Positions 59,935 to 64,000 of a stretch of 64,000 nucleotides of DNA are shown here, piece after piece. Position 1 is the first letter of the stretch; each line of letters opens with the position of its first letter. The notes beneath the pieces were generated by a model. It saw nothing but the letters and a program-made list of their open reading frames with translations, did no database searches and was not told where the DNA came from. Source of the DNA: a bacterium (lineage in GTDB: Bacteria > Zixibacteria > MSB-5A5 > WJJR01). The stretch is from assembly GCA_021813505.1 (NCBI GenBank), contig JAKAKI010000041.1, positions 33,074 to 97,073 on the forward strand, given 5' to 3'. The position numbers and the translations under genes are program-made.

Positions 59935-60516
59935 CTAGTGAGACTTGGTCTTCTTGGGGGACTTCTTCGCCGGCAGATCCATGCTGTCCAGTGGGGAGAT
60001 GTCCAGATCCCGGCCCAGTTTGCCGATTTCATCGGGATCAATATTCCCGACAATGTTGACGAATGCCGCCTCGTCGCGCTCGACTGACATCACGAAGAGT
60101 CCCACGATGGCGTCCCCCTCGGTCTTGATGCAGATTTTGGCGCGCTCGCCCCGTTCGCGTGCCGAGACGATGGTCTCCCAGCCACGACCCTCGAGATACT
60201 TTGCGACATTCTCGGCGGTCTTTTGGTATCCGCCGGCCGTCAACGAGTCGAGTTCGTACGTTTCGACGCGGATTGCCAGCAGCCGTTTGAGCACGGATTT
60301 GAGCTGCGGGTCATCCTCCGCTGCTGAACCGGCCAGCAGGCGCAGCAGCGAACCCTTGATATTGACCTCGGCGGTTGGCTCCAGGTCTCTGGAAATCCCC
60401 AGTGTCTTGAAATCGACGTACCCCGGATGCTTCTCGAGATTGTCCTGTGCCCACCCTGCTGTCGCCCCCAACAGCAGCGCCAGCATTGCCCCCAGTATGA
60501 TGATTCTACCCTTCAT
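59935..60516 (-). CDS. DUF4252-like exported protein
   Basis: A 193-residue exported protein with signal peptide core IIILGAMLALLLGATAGWA. The mature part is like the following DUF4252 lipoprotein: GYQKTAENVAKYLEGRGWET and GLFVMSVERDEAAFVNIVGN are shared features. Unlike its neighbour it lacks a lipobox, and it ends in the basic PAKKSPKKTKSH. An AGGAGGT site precedes the ATG at 60516. It overlaps the anti-sigma gene by 11 nt, so translation is likely coupled. Confidence 0.72.
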   Translation of the reverse strand: MKGRIIILGAMLALLLGATAGWAQDNLEKHPGYVDFKTLGISRDLEPTAEVNIKGSLLRLLAGSAAEDDPQLKSVLKRLLAIRVETYELDSLTAGGYQKTAENVAKYLEGRGWETIVSARERGERAKICIKTEGDAIVGLFVMSVERDEAAFVNIVGNIDPDEIGKLGRDLDISPLDSMDLPAKKSPKKTKSH

Positions 60517-61096
60517 TGCGGACCTCCTGTGCATCCCGCTTGCTTCCCCGTTTGGCTGCCTCGGTCTCGACCGCACGAATGACCGGCCGGATCACCCGTG
60601 GATTGAGAAGTTCGTTTCGCATCTGTGCGCCGGCACGTTCGCCGACCTGATTGACCAATCGCAGTGCCCATTTGGCTTCCACGCGGGCCCGCGCCAGATC
60701 GCGCGCCGTGTAGGCGGGGACCACATCCCGCCGCCCTCCGATCACGGCGATCAACGCCACCAATCCCACGCTGACCACCCCGATCAGGGCCGGGCGCCAT
60801 ACCGGTGGTGTGAAGAGTCTGCCCCAATCGAATCCCTGCATGCTTCGCTTGAGTGCGGACACAGCGACTTTTTCGTAGACCGCCTCCGTGACGCTGTCCG
60901 GACAATCGACAATCGGCAATGTCCGCAGTGTCGACGAAATCTGCCCGGCAAACTCCACCTGCTGCGCACATAGGGTGCACGTCGCCAGGTGCTCCTCGGC
61001 AATGGACGTTTCCGATGGATTCAGTTCACCATCGAGAAAGCGTTCGACATTCTCATTCAACCACGGGCAGAGGTTGTCACGCTCCAACTGTGTCAT
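60506..61096 (-). CDS. anti-sigma factor with zinc-finger (zf-HC2)
   Basis: A 196-residue membrane anti-sigma factor. The N-terminal cytoplasmic part has LNPSETSIAEEHLATCTLCAQ, with the HxxxCxxC zinc-binding pattern of ZAS/zf-HC2 domains, which hold the sigma factor inactive. One transmembrane helix follows at about 105-123 (PALIGVVSVGLVALIAVIG), then a basic extracytoplasmic segment of 70 residues. It overlaps the sigma-factor gene by 20 nt and is surely its partner; the two downstream DUF4252 proteins may act in the same signal route. Confidence 0.85.
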   Translation of the reverse strand: MTQLERDNLCPWLNENVERFLDGELNPSETSIAEEHLATCTLCAQQVEFAGQISSTLRTLPIVDCPDSVTEAVYEKVAVSALKRSMQGFDWGRLFTPPVWRPALIGVVSVGLVALIAVIGGRRDVVPAYTARDLARARVEAKWALRLVNQVGERAGAQMRNELLNPRVIRPVIRAVETEAAKRGSKRDAQEVRNEG

Positions 61097-61607
61097 GACT
61101 CGCCTTCTCCTGAATCAACTCGCGCAACATGCGGCGGCCGCGATGCAGATACACCTTGATCGTATTCAGCGGCATCGCCATGGCCGCGCTCACTTCTTCG
61201 TAACTCATGTCTTGAATCTCCCGAAGGATTACGATTGTCCGGTACGGCTCGTCAATCCGCTGCAATCCGGATTCAATCTGTCGGCGCAGGTCGCTGCGTT
61301 CGAGCTCCGCTTCCGGACTGGCATTGGGTGCCGGAATCGTCTCGGGGCAGTTTCCACCCTTGCAGTGCCCGTCAGGCGTGCCGTTGCGCACCTGGCGTTT
61401 GCGGTGGACATCGAGGCATGCATTGTGCGTCACCCGGAGCGTCCACGGCAGCACGCGATTCTGATCCATCGAACTCCGATGGTCCCACAATTTGATCAGC
61501 ACGTCCTGCGTGATGTCCTCGGCTTCCTCACGGCTCCCCAGGCTGTAGTAGGCAAGGCTATAAACCCGATTGCGGCATTGCTCTACCATCGCCTCGAACC
61601 CCTCCAT
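61077..61607 (-). CDS. ECF RNA polymerase sigma factor
   Basis: A 176-residue sigma-70 family protein. Region 2 holds VYSLAYYSLGSREEAEDITQDVLIKLW, and region 4 QIESGLQRIDEPYRTIVILREIQDMSYEEVSAAM plus NTIKVYLHRGRRML. The linker contains a Cys/His run HCKGGNCPE, which is unusual and may sense redox or metals. The start is one of GTG 61610, ATG 61607 or ATG 61589; ATG 61607 is chosen. It heads a tight minus-strand operon with the anti-sigma and two DUF4252 genes and should direct transcription of an unknown regulon. Confidence 0.9.
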   Translation of the reverse strand: MEGFEAMVEQCRNRVYSLAYYSLGSREEAEDITQDVLIKLWDHRSSMDQNRVLPWTLRVTHNACLDVHRKRQVRNGTPDGHCKGGNCPETIPAPNASPEAELERSDLRRQIESGLQRIDEPYRTIVILREIQDMSYEEVSAAMAMPLNTIKVYLHRGRRMLRELIQEKASHDTVGA

Positions 61608-61724
61608 CACCTTCCAAACGGCCAGGACAGGGGAAAGGTTACAGGGGGAATTGGCGTTTGCGCCTGATGCCCCAGCCCTCCTCGCAAGGCAATAGCGTCA
61701 GTGGTCCTCTAAAGAGAAGCTGTG

Positions 61725-61836
61725 TGGTGCGGGCGCCCTCGCCCGCGTGTGCGCGGAACGCGCATTCTGAGTCCCAAGCTGCTCCAACGAGGGTTCACGC
61801 TTCGCGGTGAACGCGGCCGAGGGCGGCCGCGCCACA
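61725..61836. repeat. REP-like palindrome of the RAYT family (distant copy)
   Basis: TGGTGCGGGCGCCCTCGCCC opens it and GAGGGCGGCCGCGCCACAT closes it, as in the units at 9050 and 9994, but the interior differs. It lies upstream of the LarA-like gene and is 52 kb from the RAYT gene. The 61608-62060 gap also contains the palindrome at 61841. Confidence 0.72.
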
Positions 61837-61840
61837 TTTG

Positions 61841-61958
61841 CCCTCACCCCCGGCCCCTCTCCCAAAAACGGGGGGGAGCAGGCTGCCGCGCGCGCAACCG
61901 CTTGAGTGCGCGGCAGGTGAACTCCCTCTCCCTCTGGGAGAGGGCCGGGGTGAGGGCG
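61841..61958. repeat. CCCTCACCCCCGGCCCCTC palindrome
   Basis: CCCTCACCCCCGGCCCCTCT pairs imperfectly with GAGAGGGCCGGGGTGAGGGC. A GC-rich inner part of about 75 nt holds a further stem (GCTGCCGCGCGCG and GTGCGCGGCAGG). This type of palindrome is common in GC-rich environmental genomes. Confidence 0.65.
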
Positions 61959-62060
61959 GTTCGGCGCGCGGTACTCTCCGCCTACCGTCAAAATCTTCCC
62001 CACTCCCTTTGGGAAGCCCATGGTGCCAGACTATATTCCCGCCTGCCCCAGGGACCGCTG

Positions 62061-63317
62061 ATGCCTATGACTCACGATATCGATATCCGCTACGGCGACC
62101 GCGTCGTCACCGCCCATTTTCCGAATTCGTGCAATGTCGAGGTTGTGGGACGGCGTCCGTCGGAGAATCCTGACGAATCCGCCGTGCTCGCAGAGGCGGT
62201 CGCGCAGCCATTGGCGGCGCCAAGTCTCACAGAATTTCTGAAGGGCGCCGAGTCACCGCTCGTGGTTGTCAACGATGGCACCCGTTCGACCCCAACTGGA
62301 AGGATCCTGCGGCAACTTCTGCCAGCGCTGTCCGCGACACCCAACTGGAAGATCATTGTGGCAACCGGTTTGCACCGCGCCCCGAACGAGCCGGAAATGC
62401 GCCATATCTTCGGCGACTGTTTGGAACTTGTCCGCGACCGGGTCCTGATTCACAATGGTTATGACAGCGCTTCATTGGTCGCGATGGGCGCCGGCTCTGA
62501 CTCGGTTTTGATCAATCGAGCCGTTGACGCTGCCGACCGCCTCATCCTGATCAATTCGGTGGAACCCCATTTCTTTGCCGGATTTACCGGCGGGCGCAAG
62601 TCGATTCTGCCCGGTTTGGCCGGGCGGGATTCGATCGAACGTTCGCACGCGGGAGCGGTGACGGTCAACGCCGCGCCGACGCGGGTGGCCGGTAACCCCG
62701 TGCGGGAGTTCATCCACCAGCACACCGCCTTCCTCGATCTCACTCGAGTGTGGAGCATCCAAGTGGTGTTGGATCGTGCCGACAGAATGGCGGCGGTTTT
62801 CGCAGGCAATCTTGACAAAACGTTCGAATCCGCCTGTGTGGCTGCCCGAAAGTATTATGCCGTCCGTTTGAACCGGCATTATGATCTGGTTCTGTCGGTC
62901 GTGCACCCTCCCTTGGATATTAATCTGTATCAAGCATTCAAGGGTTGGGAGCTGAGTCAGATCGGGGTCAGAGACGGTGGCGCGCTCATCTTCACCGCGC
63001 CATGCCGCGAGGGTGTCGGATCATCGTTCTATCAGAAATTGTGCGATATGTACCCCAACGAATCCGAGTGGCCATCCCTGGAGCAGCGCCCCTACACGTT
63101 GGGCCTGCACAAGTTTGTCCGCACAGCGCGCGCCACGTCGCGGTATCGCCTCCTGGCCGTCACTGACATGCCGGTCGCTGAAGTGAAACGCTATGGATTC
63201 GAAGCTTTCTCGTCCGTTGACATGTCAATTCAGGCGGCCATCGCTCATGTCGGCGCCGATTCCCATGTGCTGGTTGTCGAGGATTCGGCGGTGACCGCTC
63301 TCACATACGAAGACTAA
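62061..63317 (+). CDS. LarA-family nickel-pincer-dependent racemase/epimerase
   Basis: A 418-residue member of the lactate racemase (LarA) family, which uses a covalently bound nickel-pincer nucleotide to racemise or epimerise 2-hydroxyacids. Key residues of Lactiplantibacillus LarA are recognisable in order: D72 and R75 in NDGTRSTP, H105 in GLHRAP, H170 in VEPHFFAG, K180 (cofactor lysine) in GGRKSILPG, and H196 sixteen residues later in ERSHAG, equal to the K184/H200 spacing. Thus the pincer and nickel ligands are intact. The substrate is unknown; the family is broad. Cofactor genes larB, larC and larE are not in this window. The ATG at 62061 follows AGGGA; upstream open frame is repeat sequence. 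Malate dehydrogenase follows 42 bp on. Confidence 0.85.
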   Translation: MPMTHDIDIRYGDRVVTAHFPNSCNVEVVGRRPSENPDESAVLAEAVAQPLAAPSLTEFLKGAESPLVVVNDGTRSTPTGRILRQLLPALSATPNWKIIVATGLHRAPNEPEMRHIFGDCLELVRDRVLIHNGYDSASLVAMGAGSDSVLINRAVDAADRLILINSVEPHFFAGFTGGRKSILPGLAGRDSIERSHAGAVTVNAAPTRVAGNPVREFIHQHTAFLDLTRVWSIQVVLDRADRMAAVFAGNLDKTFESACVAARKYYAVRLNRHYDLVLSVVHPPLDINLYQAFKGWELSQIGVRDGGALIFTAPCREGVGSSFYQKLCDMYPNESEWPSLEQRPYTLGLHKFVRTARATSRYRLLAVTDMPVAEVKRYGFEAFSSVDMSIQAAIAHVGADSHVLVVEDSAVTALTYED

Positions 63318-63359
63318 ATACCGGACCCAAATTCGAAACGGTGTGGAAAGGGGACTCAG

Positions 63360-64000
63360 ATGCGAAAGAAAGTCACAGTCGTCGGAGCAGGTAATGTCGG
63401 CGCGGCCTGCGCCCAATACCTGGCCGAAAGCAACCTGTGTGACGTGGCATTGGTCGACATCGTCGAAGGCATGCCGCAGGGAAAGGCGCTGGACCTCCTC
63501 CAGGCCGGACCGGTGCGCGGTTACAACGTTAAGATCGAAGGCTCGAATGATTTCGCTGCCGCGGCCGGATCAGCGCTGATCGTCATCACCGCCGGTATCG
63601 CGCGCAAACCCGGCATGAGCCGTGAGGACCTGCTCAATACCAACATCCAGATCATGGACTCGGTCATGGCCGGCATCAACGCGAATTGTCCCAACACCAT
63701 GATCCTCGTCGTGTCCAATCCGCTCGACGTCATGACCTATCGTGCTTGGCAGAAATCGAAGATGCCGAAGAACATGGTGTTTGGCCAGGCGGGTGTTCTC
63801 GATTCCACCCGCTTCCGCACCTTCGTCGCGATGGAGATGGGCTGCGCGGTGTCCGAAACACAGGCGATGGTCCTCGGTGGTCACGGCGATTCGATGGTCC
63901 CGCTGCCGAGGTACACTACAGTCGGCGGAATTCCGATCACCGAACTCATTTCGAAAGAGCGGATCGATGCGATCGCGCAACGTACCCGTGACGGCGGCGC
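63360..64000 (+). CDS. mdh: malate dehydrogenase (5' part, runs off window)
   Basis: The first 213 residues of an LDH-like malate dehydrogenase, oxidising malate to oxaloacetate with NAD. Seen are the cofactor loop VTVVGAGNVGAACA, the D of VALVDI (NAD preference), ITAGIARKPGMSREDLL with the substrate arginines, VVSNPLDVMTY, and the catalytic histidine of LGGHGDSMVPL. AAGGGG precedes the ATG at 63360. It is probably cotranscribed with the LarA-like gene, and both act on 2-hydroxyacids. The 3' end lies beyond the window. Confidence 0.95.
   Translation, partial: MRKKVTVVGAGNVGAACAQYLAESNLCDVALVDIVEGMPQGKALDLLQAGPVRGYNVKIEGSNDFAAAAGSALIVITAGIARKPGMSREDLLNTNIQIMDSVMAGINANCPNTMILVVSNPLDVMTYRAWQKSKMPKNMVFGQAGVLDSTRFRTFVAMEMGCAVSETQAMVLGGHGDSMVPLPRYTTVGGIPITELISKERIDAIAQRTRDGG

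Overview
The window reads as a single chromosomal segment of a Gram-negative bacterium of moderately high GC. It encodes a TonB-dependent receptor, two lipoproteins and several secreted proteins ending in a YPNPFN-type C-terminal domain like the type IX secretion or FlgD-Ig-like tails of the FCB superphylum. Cohesin/dockerin-like modules beside such tails, an alternative GlmU-like enzyme, DUF4252 genes behind an ECF sigma factor, and many intergenic palindromes suggest an uncultured FCB lineage such as Candidatus Zixibacteria. That placement is inferred from gene style only; no rRNA gene is present and I recognised no tRNA gene.

Layout: (1) 1-9 kb: a cysteine synthase-like gene on the minus strand, then plus-strand purD, purE, a TPR protein, a GlmU-like nucleotidyltransferase/acyltransferase, a fused GalT-like/glycogen synthase protein, and greA. 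(2) 9-10.3 kb: a RAYT-type transposase gene bracketed by two diverged copies of a 250-bp palindromic unit. (3) 10.3-31 kb: two giant secreted proteins (about 3,506 and 2,132 residues), a small zinc-ribbon gene and a small HTH gene, and an FG-GAP/dockerin protein. (4) 31-36 kb: a sensor kinase/NtrC-type regulator pair and a lipoprotein gene lying between two MITE-like elements. (5) 36.5-41 kb: carbamate kinase, a cyclic-2,3-diphosphoglycerate-synthetase-like GTPase and an aldehyde dehydrogenase, all minus strand. (6) 41-42.7 kb: a third cohesin/dockerin/YPNPFN protein behind a near-consensus sigma-70 promoter. (7) 42.7-51.7 kb: a minus-strand cluster headed by a TetR regulator with a perfect palindromic operator. 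It encodes what looks like a complete class I (ATP-dependent) benzoyl-CoA reductase with the ring-hydration, dehydrogenation and ring-opening enzymes. (8) 52-64 kb: TonB receptor, CCA-adding enzyme, sucC, sucD with an unusual basic tail, ndk, an ECF sigma/anti-sigma/DUF4252 operon, a LarA-family nickel-pincer racemase and the 5' part of malate dehydrogenase.

How the genes fit together: in region 7 a BcrABCD-type enzyme would reduce benzoyl-CoA at the cost of ATP; a Dch-like hydratase, a Had-like zinc alcohol dehydrogenase, an Oah/BamA-like hydrolase and an SDR would process the cyclic product. Succinate-CoA ligase and malate dehydrogenase are central carbon enzymes. The GalT-like/GlgA fusion resembles the ADP-glucose phosphorylase branch of the GalT family, so one polypeptide may interconvert ADP-glucose and add it to glycogen. 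The three YPNPFN proteins share one cohesin-dockerin-tail module, suggesting a common secretion or surface-attachment route.

Intergenic DNA is unusually rich in palindromes of several families. Paired substitutions between copies of some of them suggest that the stems are preserved. The main candidates for something little described are the GalT-like/GlgA fusion, the benzoyl-CoA cluster with its zinc-ribbon hydrolase, the shared tail module of the giant proteins, and the nested palindrome/MITE families.
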